From contig JAWZSP010000003.1 in assembly GCA_034401135.1 (NCBI GenBank), forward strand, positions 4,712,001-4,776,000: a DNA stretch of 64,000 bases, read 5' to 3'. The position numbers and the translations under genes are program-made. Numbering within the stretch: the first letter of the stretch is position 1; the number at the start of each line of letters is the position of its first letter. This stretch comes from Volutella citrinella. Taxonomy: Eukaryota; Ascomycota; Sordariomycetes; Hypocreales; Nectriaceae. Below are positions 12,553-24,405 of the stretch, one piece after another. The notes beneath the pieces are model-generated. The model saw only the letters and a program-made list of their open reading frames with translations. It was not told where the DNA came from and did not search any database.

Positions 12553-14302
12553 ATGTCGCCCAAACTCAAGCCGCTGTTCCTCCCCCAGCTGGTCGAAGAG
12601 CGCCGCAAGTGGGAAGTCCAGCAAGTTAGCCCCGATTGCGACCACACCTACGTCTACTACACGGCCAACTCTTCTTCATCCGACATCACTTCGCCAGTCA
12701 CCCCAACTTTCTCTCCCAAAGGACACTTCCGCATGTCTAGCACCACGTCGTCAATCGATCTTTCTCCTCAGATGCAAGAAAGTCCCATCTCGCCGACGCA
12801 ACCCGCCCACATCAACAAGCCTTCCAAGAGCATGCTGCCCGATGTGGAGGAGGAGCCTATTGACGAGCTCAGCGATGAGCCCGTCGACACCACGGATGAA
12901 TCTGACTTCACTGATCGTTTTGGTCTTTACGACTGTCTCTGTAGGTCCTATCCCTCCCTCTTCCGCACCATTGGCCCGTGACTAATACACAGTAGGTGAA
13001 GTGGGTGGCTGTGTGCACCAGCGCAGCACCGAGGACTTCCTGTTTGACGGCAACATCGTGAGCGACTACGAGGTGGACTACGACCTCGGCTTCCTCAGCG
13101 ACGGCGACGAGTCTCGCGTTTCCCGCAGGAAGAAGTCTGGCATCGAATCGCCCTTCTCTGGCCTGACTTCCCGTATCGGCTCTCGGCTGCCAAGCATGAC
13201 TCGCTGGAGGCCCTCGTCCCGAAATCGCAACCCCATGATGTCCCCAAGCACGGAGCTGAGCCTCGAGAGCGTCGTTCTGTCCGGTGCGCCCTCTTCTCGA
13301 TCTTCGTCCATGTCGAGCCCAAACACGGCAGGCCTGGAGCGCTTCGCGGACCTACCTGTCCTCGGTACCCCAGCTCTGTCATTCTACGAGAGCACCGAGA
13401 GCATCACCATGCCTACACTAGCCGACATTGAACAAGCCCAGATGGATGGATCGGACCTGGAACGCGAGCGCAGCCTAGCCACCACGCCGCTGCTACCGCC
13501 GCTCATGACCAGCCCTCTCGCCGCCCCTCCTCAAGAGTCGCCGCTTCAGTCGCCTACTGTCGCCCCTTCGCCCGTGCTTACCGATTTCCAGTCGCCGGCC
13601 AGCCCAATCCCTCACTTCTCGAGGCCGTCGCTCAGCTCCAAGCCCTCCATCTCGTCTTTCCGAATGGGCTCGAACAGCACGGAGCTGCCATTGCCCCTGC
13701 CCGCCATGCTTCAGGAGCACGATGAGTGGTCGGACCGCCTAGGCCATGCCAACTTCACCATCACTCCTCTGCCGTATGAACCCGAGACAGTCACCCTCGA
13801 GTCATTGAAGCAGCTGCGGACGGACTGGGATACAGCCAGGTGCAACTACACCAAACATCTTGTCCGAACCGGCGAGAACTATGGCGAGACGAGCAAGATC
13901 TACGGTCTTACAGAAGCGAAGTGGGCGGAGACGGAAAAGAGCTGGCGCACCAAGCATGACAAGCTGATGGAGCAGATTGTGGTCGTGTCCAGCACCCCTT
14001 CCTCCCGCAGCCGAAGCCGTGGGCGTGGACGGGCTCGCGCCAGCAGTGGCGGGGTTGCGCTCCTAGGTCGACCGCCAGTGGACGACGTGTTTGCAGGGAT
14101 GCAATGGCGACGACTGGAGGATGGCATGCCCAGCGCTATCCCGCGACTTGTCGACGCCGAGGGCAAGTTCCCTAGTCGAGGCGACGAGGACATTGTGGGA
14201 CCAATGCAACGGGACGAAGTGATGCTACGGACGCACAGCGAAGAGCGCAAAGGCGCACGATTCTGGAGGAACCTGGCCGGAAAAGTCGGCCTCCGAAAGT
14301 AA
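12553..14302 (+). CDS. Ser/Pro-rich fungal protein of unknown function, two exons
   Basis: Exon 1 is 12553-12940 and exon 2 is 12993 or 12996 to 14302, giving 565 or 564 aa. The start ATG sits in a good context (GCCACCATG). The N-terminus has MSPKLKPLFLPQLVEERRKWEVQQV, then Ser/Thr/Pro-rich sequence and an acidic stretch EEEPIDELSDE. Exon 2 begins with acidic FLFDGNIVSDYEVDYDLGF, continues Ser/Pro-rich with many SP/TP sites, and ends in a more ordered region (about 410-470, with WDTARCNYTKHLVRTGENY) and a basic end FWRNLAGKVGLRK. Donor GTAGGT, branch-like ACTAAT, acceptor CAG/TAG. I do not recognise a domain. The SP/TP density suggests a phosphorylated cytosolic or cortical protein (inference). 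It is preceded by about 2 kb of pyrimidine-rich leader-like DNA. Confidence 0.75.
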
Positions 14303-17300
14303 CAGGATGGATTCTTGCACGAATAATGGCCACGACTGGAATTGGACGATGAAACTTGACGAATGACGGATCCGCACCCGCCGCGACGTCACAAATTAAC
14401 CACGACTCATGGGTTTGCTTGGCTCGGTAATGCTTGCTCTGTCTATTTTGCTTCTTCTTTTTTTTATTTTTTCTTCTTGTCTTTTACCATCCGTTGCAAC
14501 TGAGAGATACCCCGACTCTTGTCACTCCTTTACGACAAACGACAACCGCGACCTCGAGCAGCCGGATCAGACGGCACCAAGCAAACCCATGACTGCCCAC
14601 ATCGGGCGAGTCACACGACGTATTTATTCACCTTTATTTTTTTCTATCCTTGTTATTTAGACATGTAGATACAGTGAGAGAGGGCGTTCAAGAGAGGGAT
14701 CTTTGGGATGGATTCGAGAGCAAAAAAAAAAGTTCTAGACCGGAAAGGAAAGGGGACCAGGGACCAGGGACGAGCCCGGGAATGAGGCTCTTGGAGTTTT
14801 CAGATTTTTTTTTGGCTTAATGTTTGTTATCCCCTTGGGAGGGGAAAGGAGAAGGGCAGCGTGCCGACATGTGCATGGGACGCGCGAGGTGTAGCCCAGG
14901 GAGACGGGCGAATGCAAGCTACCCCTACCTGTCGGATTGGTGACGGTTTGCTGCTGGATGCCAAATGGGCAGTCTGGGGGCGACGGAACAAGGCGACAGG
15001 GCAGGAGGCTGTGCTTGAGAAGCGATGATGTACCATCTTGTGTATCCTAGTAATGCTGCAGCGTCTCAATCGAGGCGAGCAGGAAGTATACCCACTGAAT
15101 GCAACGAACAAGACAAACAAACAAGGAAGCAAATGTGCAAAAGTGTGCCTAGTGAAGCGGTCCGATTCGTTGGGTAGGTTGGAGATGGATAGATGGCCCA
15201 GGCAGCCAAGGGAAGCAAGGCAAGCTCCTCGGGTTTGGAATGACTCTATTCTACAGACGACGAGTGGACTACGTGTGGCGGTGGATGTCTCGGGTGGTGG
15301 TGGGTCGGCCTGTATGTCTGTCTGTCTCTGGGCCATGTGGGAGGCGGCCAGTCTGGTCAGCCTGGTCAGCCTGAGCTGAGCCTAAGCTTGAATGAAGCCT
15401 GAATGGATGTGATCATGTGCGGTCTCTGTCTCATCTCGCCCAAGACGCATGCCAGTAGCTCCAACAGAGGCAGGCACCGCTGAGACGAGACTTGCGCAAA
15501 CACGTCCCTGCGACAGGCGTAGGTTGCTGGGGGCTCGCATAGGTGAAGGGGGGGCAATTGGTTGGCACAGGACCACGGACGACGGACGACAGATGGAGGG
15601 TGAGGGCCGACAGGTCAGTTACGCATGCTTCCTGCTCGCACAGCAGCAGGCTGAGGGGCGCCGGGCGCGGGGTGTCCAAACCGGGTTCATGCAAGCGAGG
15701 CGCTCTGTTGCACCAGATGAGATGTGCGCGAAGGAGGGGAACATTGTCTGCCAAGTGTCAGCAACGAGACGGGACACGGGCGCGTCTGTGGCTGTCGTTT
15801 GCTGGGCTTTTGGGCGCGTCAGGCGTCGTTTGCGGTCGTGGTGGTGATGTCGTCGGCGGTTTGGTTGCCGTGGTAGGTGGTGGTGGGTGGGCGTTTGGGT
15901 TGTTGGTTCTTTGGTGGTTGGTGCTGGGCGTCGGGATGGCGCCGCCCTGCGCGTTTCAGGCGTGCACCCCGCGCGTAGGCGTGTAGGCGTGCCGGACGCC
16001 ACGACGAGGGGCGCATCATTGGGCACCGATTCGCGAGGGATGGGGGAGGGGACAAGCGGGTGCGCGTGTCTGCGCATCTGTGGTGCGGTGGTGCGCAGTA
16101 GTGCAGTGGTGGTGAAGTGGTGTCATGGTGGTGTTGGTGGGTTTTGCTGCTCGCTGCCCCGCGCAATGGGATGGATGGCATGGCACGGGATGGACGAGTG
16201 GGGGTGCTTTGCCTTTGCGAACAAGAGGAGACGAGACAACTACTACAATGGGCAGGGTGTGAGATTTCGATACGATGCGATGCGATGCGATGCGACGGAG
16301 AAGTGATGATGACGATGTTGAATATCATGAATCTGAGACGAACCGCGGGTAGAGACGGGAGATTCGAGGTTCGAGATTCGAGCAAAAGAAAAAACGCATC
16401 AGATCCATCAAGGTAATGGCAGGACTCGGCAGAGCATAGCATAGCTAGATGGAGGAGTTAGCTGGTGCTGCTGCCATGATGCAGGGCCACCGCAACAACA
16501 CGCAACACACGCAGCACCACCCACGACAGCTGTGGCGCATGCAGCCCGGCAGACAGAGAGGCAGACGGACCACATCTCTCTGGCTACCGCGGGTCGCACA
16601 CCCCGTGGTGCGCCCGCGCGGTGGTGCAGTGCGAGGGCGAAAAAAATGAGGCTATTCCAAAGTGCAGGGCGGACGGCAGCGCAAAGACAAGACGAGACAA
16701 TGCGGCGAGAGAGAGAGAACGAGACATGACAGCGCAGCACACAAGACAAAGGCAGCGGCCCGCTCCCTCCCTCTTCTCCGTCCTCCCGGTTTCTTGTCTC
16801 GTTGGACGGGCGCTGGATGGGGGGTGGGTGGGCAAACAACGCCGTGCCACCACACCTGCCATTGGCTGCCGTGTCAGCCATCCCGCCAGTCAAGTCCAAC
16901 AGCCCCAAGGCTCCCCCGAGGCAGCCAGCCGCCCCGTGTGAACCAAAGCCCTTAGATGCCATCGTCGACTGCTCGTCGCCAATCCGTCGCCCGAGATGGT
17001 GGTCCTGGTGTGGTGGGGTCCCGTCGTCGTATCGTCCCTGGGTCTCAACCGCTTTACGAGCCAATGTGAATGTCCGCCCCGCTCCCCCGACGTAGTGGAG
17101 GGTCGGATTCGTTCGCAGAGGCCAGCCAGTGGGATGCCCCATGGCGGGTTTGAGTGGGAGAGAGAGTCTCCGTCTCGGCCTCGGGGGCCGCTCACCAGCC
17201 AGCGGCAAGGTGCAGCCCCGGGACCGACTGCACACCCCATGCCTGGAGTCGGGCCTGGTGGAGGGTCGGACAGCTGTTGATGAAGCCCGAATGTGCAGTC

Positions 17301-18243
17301 CTAGTGCTATACAGATGTAGTAGCATGCACTGCACTCACTGCACGGATGCCTGGCTGCATGCCCCTCGCGGTGAATCGCTCCCCCCTGCTTCATGGCCTC
17401 ATCAAGCTCCCTGGCCAGCAGCTCTGTCGATGTCCTTCCCCGTTGATGTCCTGCCAGGGAGAGACAACAAGTGCCGGGGATCGGTCCCGTGTTGTGAACG
17501 CCATATTCCTTGAGCGTTGCGTAGTCGTAGCTGTTGTTAATAGCATCAATGAAACTGGTGAGATGGAGCTTCCTTCATCAATGGCCAGCCATGTGTCAAG
17601 CTTTCTTCACTTCTCGGCATCACTCGGTCGCGGCGTACATTTCAAGTCAAAAAACGCTCTCAATGGTGTCTTCTTCTTCATCAGCCTAGGCACTCTGTCC
17701 TAGTTGGCGTGTTCGCCTGTCTAGCCTTTGGTCCAGATCTGATCTCAAGCACCTCCTCCCCCCAACCGATGCAATCCAACGACTCAAACACAGCCAAGTC
17801 CGGGCTGGTCCAAAACAAACAACCAAGTCAACTCAAACATGTTCAATGTGGTATCATCTGACCACCAACGCCGGCCGCAATGCTTCGTGACTTCGTGGCC
17901 ATCTCAATGGGCCTCAATGTGCTTTTCCGCAAGTCCCCCAACGCCGCCAAACCAGATCAAGCAGAAAGCAACAGCAGGCACAAAGCAACAGCAAGCAAAA
18001 AAACAACAGCAGCAAGACCTTTTCTCGTCGCAGAAGCCAAGCCGAATGAGTCTGCAACGATCGGGCCATATATTATATATGTTCGGTGGCCCCCCGCCCC
18101 AAAAAAAAAAAATGCCGGCATCTCTCATGCGAGATGGCAACCGTGGTCACCAACGGCTCATTACGCGTCATGTTGATCGATGACGTCCTTCCTTTTTTTT
18201 TTTTGGTTTTTTTGGTTGTATATATGTCGCACAATGTGCGAGC
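14303..18243. other. 3.9-kb intergenic region
   Basis: Lies between the 3' ends of two convergent genes (12553, + and 18244, -). It contains poly-T and poly-A runs, GC-skewed stretches with many GGTGG or CACCA words, and a CGATG repeat. A 328-codon frame on the minus strand (16408-17394) is open, but its product is Arg/Ala/Ser/Cys-rich without domain resemblance and it overlaps open frames on the other strand, so I do not call it a gene. Confidence 0.55.
16273..16294. repeat. CGATG pentanucleotide repeat
   Basis: Four uninterrupted copies of CGATG followed by CG. A simple-sequence repeat in intergenic DNA with no visible functional context. Confidence 0.8.
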
Positions 18244-21200
18244 TCAATCCTCGTTCTGGGCACGAGCAGCCCGAGACCGCGTCATGCGCTGCGGCTTGAC
18301 TGGCGTTCCGTTGCTCGTTATGCCCAGTGTTTCCGCCACCCTCGCCGTGCGGCGCTTGCTCTGGGCTTCAGTCGGCTTCGCGACCCCAGTTTGGCCGAGG
18401 GTCGGCTTTGGCTTTGGCCCGGGCTTGCCCTTCTTGGGCTTCTCCTGGACACTCTCGATGGGCTGGCGCCAGGCGACTGACTTCCGGTCATCCGGCTGCT
18501 TCTCTGCCGGCAGAGGAGCATCGTCAATCTCACCGGCCTCCCTTGCGGCCTCGTATCTAGCGATGACCTGCGCGGGGTACTCGGACTTGCCCCTATTCTT
18601 CCGAGTGTTCAGCCGCGTCTGCTGGGTGAGGTCCTGTTGCTCGCTACGGACCGTCGAGTTGAGGATCGTAGCCCCTCGAGCAGCCCCGGACCGCCCTAGC
18701 TTGATAGGCGTAGGGATAGCCGACTTGGCGCTGGCGGCAGTCTGCGTCTGGCTGCGTAGCCGGCGAGTGGAGCGACGTGTCCCGGCCTCGGCCTCGTCTT
18801 CTTGACCAGAGTCTGCCTTTGCAGTCTCCTTCCCGACAGATGGGTTGTCCGTCATGTCAATTTCGAGCTGAGCGGTCTGTCGGCTCTTCGTGGCCCGCTT
18901 AGTCCGCTTCGCCGCCGGCTGCTTGGCCTTGACTGGAGACTCGGGATCCAGCACCTCTTCCTCCTCATGCTTGCGCTTGCTCTTCTGTGGGCTGCCTTCA
19001 TTTGGGCTCTTATCTCCAAGAGGCTGCCGCTTAGCAGGAGCTGCAATCGGGGAGCCTGCTTCGGTGGTAGACTGGCGGCGACTGAGATGACGACTCAGGA
19101 AGCCTCGCATGAACTCACGTTCAGAGTGGTCAATTGCCTGCACGTGACGCTGCTCAAGTGGGCTGAAGCTTGGCATCGTCGCCGAGTTGCCAGAAGTGGG
19201 TTCGGCTGGCGGTGCGGCAATGCGAACTTCAGGAGTGGAATTCACCGGAGTGAATGAATTGGTTGGGCCAGGTGCGTCAAGACCCGGCGACTTGCTCGAA
19301 GCAGTGTGTGTGACGGTCTTGCGGCCTGTCGACGCCATTCGAGGGGTGTCACGGTTGGCACCGCCCAGCGAGGAACGAGTTGCCCCGGATGGCGTGAGGC
19401 TATCACGACCAGGACGCTTAGCGACCGCACCTGGACGAATAACGGGCGTCTCAACAACAGGGGTCCGCTGAGAGAGCGTAGAAAACCCGTCCATTTCCAT
19501 CTCTGGCAGTGTCAGGGTTCTATCAGCTGCCGCCGGAATTCCAAGAGGGTCCCAGTTGGGCCTCAACGTGATATCGTTTGTTGGTGTAGCAGCGACACCG
19601 GGACTGCCAGCAGTCGAGGGTGTTGCCTCAGGGGCAAGAGTGAAGCTACTTCCAGACACCCGATTGACGTTGGTAAAGGAGATTCTGGGAGAATTTGAAG
19701 CCGCTGGCGGCGAAATGGAGAAGTGAGTGTCGTCAAAGCCCTGGGGCTGAGGGAAGAGGTGTGCAAACTGGAGCGGTAACTTAAACCGAACCACCAGGCG
19801 ACCGGGCTCTTCTTTGACCACGACATTAGCGAGGCCATTGCACTTATCCTCTGCCATCTGAGCGAGCTGGCCAACTGACGACAAGCCAAGGTTGGAGGAG
19901 TTAGGTTGGGCGGGGTGTGTGCCGAAGATGTCTGGGTTCTGACGCATGTCGATGGTGAACATCCCACTGGTGCTCGCGACAGTGTGGCTCTGGCTGTCAT
20001 CGACAACAGAAGCAGTAGGGTTTTCGGCGGCAGATGTTTGCACGCCGGCAGCATCATCCCGATCTAGGTTAGGTGACCCGACGGCCTTGGGCGCGTCTTT
20101 ATCGGTCTCGGGGGCGATATGGGAGAGCTGGGTTGGGGTTGGGGCACAAGTGCCATAGTCTGAGAAGAACTCTTCGCCTTCTCCAAAAGAGAGCCGCTTG
20201 TTCGGCGAGCCTGACATACGACGGGCCTGAACCTTCAAGTGTCGACGTAGTAGAGGTTCGCTTCGTCGGCGGCGTGCGGCATTGATAGTCTCGATGCGCT
20301 TCGGCTCACTGGCCTGCACGGAGCTCTTCATCCAAGAGATGGAGTTTTGGAAAGGTGACTCACCGCCAAACTGAATCTCGATCTTGTTAGGTGACTCGAG
20401 GCGGGCGCTATCTGTGCGCAGCGGGGTCAAAAGATCGTCAAGGTCAGTTGGCATGTCAGTCTGACGAGGTGTAGATGGTGGTTGGGCCAACGCAGATGGG
20501 TTATGTGCGATGCCAGGTTGGGCGGGAGTGACAGCACTCGGAGTGCTTGGCTCTTGGCGGTACATTCGCGAGGGAGTTGGAGCCACGGGTCGTGAGATCT
20601 TGGCGGGAGATGTCTCAGGTGAAGGTGAGGAGGCAGCCGCAGATAGGTCCGTCAGAGTTGAGGAGCCAAATAGAGATGGTGCGCGGAATGTGCGACCAGG
20701 GCGAGGAGTCTCTTCAGTAGGACAGTCATTAACCATGCTGTCGGAGCTCTCTCGAATAGGGCTTGAGGCAATGCCGGTAGGGGTGATGGGGGGTTTGGTG
20801 GGAGTAGGGGAAAGATGTAATGGGCTCGATGGCACCGATGATGACTTAGAAGGGGAAGGCTCTGCAACAGGGCTTGAGGCGGGAACCAGCTTCACCATGG
20901 TCTGGGTGATGGGCTCGGCCTGCGCTGGGATAGGAGCAGTGAGTTTGGCAATTCGCTTCTGTGGCGATCGCGACTCGGCCTTCAGGACAGGCTGCTTGAT
21001 CATGTTGGGGCTCTCAGGCTCTGTCAGGTCGGTGATATCATCCAACTCGGGCATGCCGAAGGCAGCTAGTCGCTGTCGTGGGTTTGGACGGATGCTTCTC
21101 AGGTTGGCAGACGTCTCTGCGATGGACGCTGTAGCAGCATCAACCTGCATCATACCCTTTCTCTTGGCTCTAGCGGCGATTGTGATGATTTCGCGGAGCA

Positions 21201-22062
21201 TTGCATGCTTGTTTCCACCTGAGGGGTCAAGCTTCGCGGCCTGAGAGTCAAGGTAACGCTTCCGAGGAACAACTCTGGCATAATGACCGTCTCGGCACTG
21301 CTTCTTGTCCTCCGGGGAAGTCCAAAACTCGTCGGTGTTGAAGTAGGTTGCGAGAAGGTGATTAGTGATTTGCACTGGGCACATGTCAGTTCGGTCCATT
21401 AGAGATAGAACTTCAAGCTTACCTTTGGCATCCATAATCTCTTTCGACATGGCTGCGCGAGAGGGAGGCGTGCCAGAAAAGAGGTCCTCGTCGAGTTCGT
21501 TCCCCTTGTGCTTCTCGTCTTCGGTTTGTGCGTTGCGGGTGTTGTTAAGGTCAAGCTCATTCCCCTTATGATGCTTGCGGGGCAGTTCCTGGTTGCTGGC
21601 CAAGGTCTCTGCGTCTTGAGCCTGGGTAGCAGCAATTTCGGCAGGAGTGCTTGGGAAAGCAACGGCTCGGCGGGTGCTGAATAGGAGCCCGACGCGTTTC
21701 ATGACGAGTCCGATGCGAGAGGTAGAATGGTGGGGTCGAATGGGGACCCGAACCCAGGCGGGAGGTTGGTGGTGGGAGCGAGGAACAGCCAGAGGGATGT
21801 TCCACGGCCTGGATACACATGTTAGCACAAGTGAGCACGGAGGGAGGTCATGCTGGTGCAAGGACATACGCGACGGCCGTCTCAGAAGGCTTTGCAGCCT
21901 CGCCTGTCTGAGGGGTGGGAAAGAATGCCACGAATGGCATTGGTTTGGATTTTCTGTGTCACGACGTGTGTGAGCTGTGACGCCGTCAAGGTTTTGGGGA
22001 AAGAGAACTTACGGAATCGTGGGCGCGATTCCAAGGCCCCATGGGGCCGGGGCCGAAGCCAT
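18244..22062 (-). CDS. Large disordered nuclear-type protein of unknown function, four exons
   Basis: Exons (minus strand): 22062-22013, 21953-21870, 21808-21423, 21374-18244, giving 1,216 aa. Introns are 59, 61 and 48 nt. The second has an ideal GTATGT donor and CTAAC branch. This joining gives a sensible N-terminus (MASAPAPWGLGIAPTIP, KSKPMPFVAFFPTPQ, ETAVAPWNIPLAVPRS) and keeps one frame throughout. The region to about residue 200 looks ordered (ITNHLLATYFNTDEFW, GHYARVVPRKRYLDSQ). The remainder is Ser/Pro/Thr-rich with many SP/TP sites. The last 350 residues are strongly basic, with KRTKR, SKRKHEEEE and AT-hook-like KGKPGPKPKP. I infer a nuclear, possibly chromatin-bound protein. I recognise no catalytic domain and no gene name. 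Divergent from vps60. Confidence 0.75.
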
Positions 22063-23254
22063 CGTGACGTTGGTGGCAGGAACGGACGGGAGTAAACAAA
22101 CGTCCGAATGGTCACGGACGGGGTGTGGTGTGGTGTGTAGGAATTAGGTTTGTGGAGGTTGGGGGAGCTGCGGACACCACTAAGTATCCAGCGAGGAAGG
22201 CACGAGTGCAGATGAAAAGTTGGTGAGCGCGACTCGTGAGTGGGCAGTTGGTGGTGTGTGTTGGGGTGCGAGTACCACTGGCCAGGGACCCGCGGGTTGT
22301 GATCGCGCTTCCTGGACGCGTCGGGGGGTCGCCAAACAACGACGCGGGTCACGTGGGTCCAGCAGCAGCATCAATGCCCCACTACAATCGTACTACGAAT
22401 AGCCATTGAAAACAAATCTGAATATGGGCTGACTGGTAAGTCATATTTCATTTGCATGGGAACAATCCTGCGGCCAATTTCGTGGGAGGGGGCCGAGGAG
22501 CTTGGCTGTCTAAACTACGTCCCTTTGCATTTGCGACAGAAAACAAAGACACCATGTGGATCCGTGTAAGTGCTTTCATTGCGCTGTCAAATGGCCAATT
22601 CGGCGAGGGGAAGCAAATTCACAACATGAAACAATACAAAATCTTCTGCCATTGCCCAGTCGCGTGTTAATACAGTAGCGCGTGTGAATAGAAAACATGA
22701 AAACATTGGGGACTGTCAAACGGCTGTTCACAGGATCCAGCAGCTGTCACCAGCTGGCAGCATCGGCACCTGGCTCACAGAGATCTCAGTTCACCTTCAG
22801 CTCTGAATTATGAATCACATCGTTCGGTACGTATCGGGCCTTTCATTTTCCGCAAAGGCGTCCACCATTTAGTTGGAGGCCGCCAGCTGTGCACAATAAT
22901 TACATGCTTCGTCTCATTCAGACTTATCTTATCCACAATGTCGTTTCTTTCACAACGTCGAAAGTGAGGTTCTCGCTTAGTCATTTGCAACCTAGCTCTC
23001 CCAATCGGGCCAAGTGATCCAAAATGGGGGCATTAGCGCCCCACCGAGCCAAGTCGTGCCTTGCCAGCCAAACGTCATCCCTCCAGGCGCCCATATCCAG
23101 ACCCAACCTCAAAACGAGTTGCCTACCCGCCACCCGACGAGCGTAACCACCTTCTGCCGGCCTCGCACAATACGGAACGACCCCTCGCATAGCCTATTGA
23201 GCACACCTCCCACACATTGTCTGCGACTCCCCTCCTCCCCACCCGCTCGCCACA
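22063..23254. other. Divergent promoter region between the 18244-22062 gene and vps60
   Basis: 1.2 kb between two start codons facing away from each other. It contains an E-box (22350-22355) about 290 bp upstream of the minus-strand start. AT-richer DNA follows (22380-22990), then a CA/CT-rich leader with CCACACATTG-type sequence just before the vps60 ATG. No supported gene. Confidence 0.6.
22350..22355. promoter_or_regulatory. CACGTG E-box
   Basis: A palindromic CACGTG within GGTCACGTGGG, in the divergent promoter of the 18244-22062 gene and vps60. In fungi this hexamer is bound by bHLH factors of the Cbf1 type (family knowledge). Function at this site is inferred only from position. Confidence 0.4.
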
Positions 23255-23896
23255 ATGAACCGCCTCTTCGGCAGCAAGCCCACCGGGCCCAAGCCCACGC
23301 TCAACAGCGCAATCGGCAACCTCGATACGCGCATCGCCTCCATCGACACCAAGATCAAGGCGCTCAATGCCGAGCTCGGCGCCTACCAGGAGAAGCTCGC
23401 CCGGATGCGCGAGGGCCCCGGCAAGACGGCCATGAAGCAAAAGGCGCTCAAGGTGCTGCAGCGCCGCAAGACGTACGAGGCAGACAAGGAGAAGCTCGAG
23501 AACCAGGTCTGGAGCATGGAGCAGGCCCAGAACATGCAAGACAACCTCAAGAACGTCATGACGCAAGTCGACGCCATGAAGACGACCAACAAGGAGCTGC
23601 GCAAGCAGTACGGCAAGATCGACATTGACAAGATTGAGCGCCTGCAGGACGAGATGGCCGATCTCATGGACGTCGGCAACGACATCCAGGAGAGCCTGTC
23701 GCGCGGATACGACATCCCCGAAGATGTCGACGAGGCGGAGCTCGACGCCGAGCTTGAGGCCCTCGGCATGGAGGTCGAGTTTGAGCAGGAAATGGGCGGT
23801 GCCGTGCCGGGTTTCTTACAGGACGAGGTCGTGCCCGAGTTTGTCGACGAGCCGCCCCAGACCGAGGACAAGGTGAAGCAGGTTGCCGCTGGTTAA
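23255..23896 (+). CDS. vps60: ESCRT-III family protein Vps60/CHMP5
   Basis: Single exon, 213 aa, start context CCACAATGAACC. The N-terminus MNRLFGSKP is typical of Vps60/CHMP5. The Snf7 fold follows as a long charged helical region (about 15-150), basic in the first half (KTAMKQKALKVLQRRKTYE) and acidic in the second (RLQDEMADLMDVGNDIQESL). The acidic C-terminus carries DEAELDAELEALGMEVEFE, where ESCRT-III proteins bind MIT domains. Vps60 acts late in multivesicular-body sorting at the endosome and stimulates Vps4 through Vta1/LIP5 (established for the family). Length and motif order match the family, and no lesion is seen. It is convergent with the F-box gene downstream. A second Vps4-linked gene, vfa1, lies 27 kb to the right. 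Confidence 0.93.
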   Translation: MNRLFGSKPTGPKPTLNSAIGNLDTRIASIDTKIKALNAELGAYQEKLARMREGPGKTAMKQKALKVLQRRKTYEADKEKLENQVWSMEQAQNMQDNLKNVMTQVDAMKTTNKELRKQYGKIDIDKIERLQDEMADLMDVGNDIQESLSRGYDIPEDVDEAELDAELEALGMEVEFEQEMGGAVPGFLQDEVVPEFVDEPPQTEDKVKQVAAG

Positions 23897-24405
23897 GGGA
23901 GTTATAAATCAAACATCATTCTGCTCCTCATAGGCAGCCCGGGGTTGCAGATTTCTTGCATGCATGTGTGCGTGCTCAATGGCGTTGGTTGGAAAGTTGC
24001 TTCACACCTTGGGAGACTTGGCTCGGATACATCATATCGTGGGTCCATTCATCATCGCGGGACGTAGGAGTCAAGGAAAGACGGCAAGATGGCTAAATAT
24101 GTACTTGCTCAATTCATATCCCTTATTCCATCTTGGCTATTTTATCCATACAGTCAGTGACTACTCGTAGTCTAGGTACACCACAGGCCTCTGTGCCAGG
24201 GTCAAATGCAAGTACTTATGTAGTACAGTAGTTATTGTAGTTCTTTTGCAATGAAATCCCTTTTTTATCCACCATGCTGGTCGTGCACGTCATAAATATA
24301 AAACTCCTCGCTAGGCCAAACGACAATCGTGACCACTGCGGTGCTGCTTCAGGCACGCACCACCTGTCTCACACCCAATATGCTACAATCCACCGTGAAT
24401 ACTGC
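23897..24405. other. Short 3'-to-3' intergenic region
   Basis: 509 bp between the stop codons of vps60 and the F-box gene. AT-rich, as expected for two opposed 3' UTRs. No other feature seen. Confidence 0.6.

Noticed and set aside
16408..17394. 328-codon open frame on the minus strand
   Set aside because: Product is Arg/Ala/Ser/Cys-rich with no domain resemblance, the region has open frames on both strands, and it lies in GC-biased DNA where long frames arise by chance.
21808..21867. Start of the 18244-22062 gene at the ATG at 21867
   Set aside because: That ATG lies inside an intron with GTATGT donor and CTAAC branch. Splicing from the ATG at 22062 through two short introns gives a more protein-like N-terminus in one frame.
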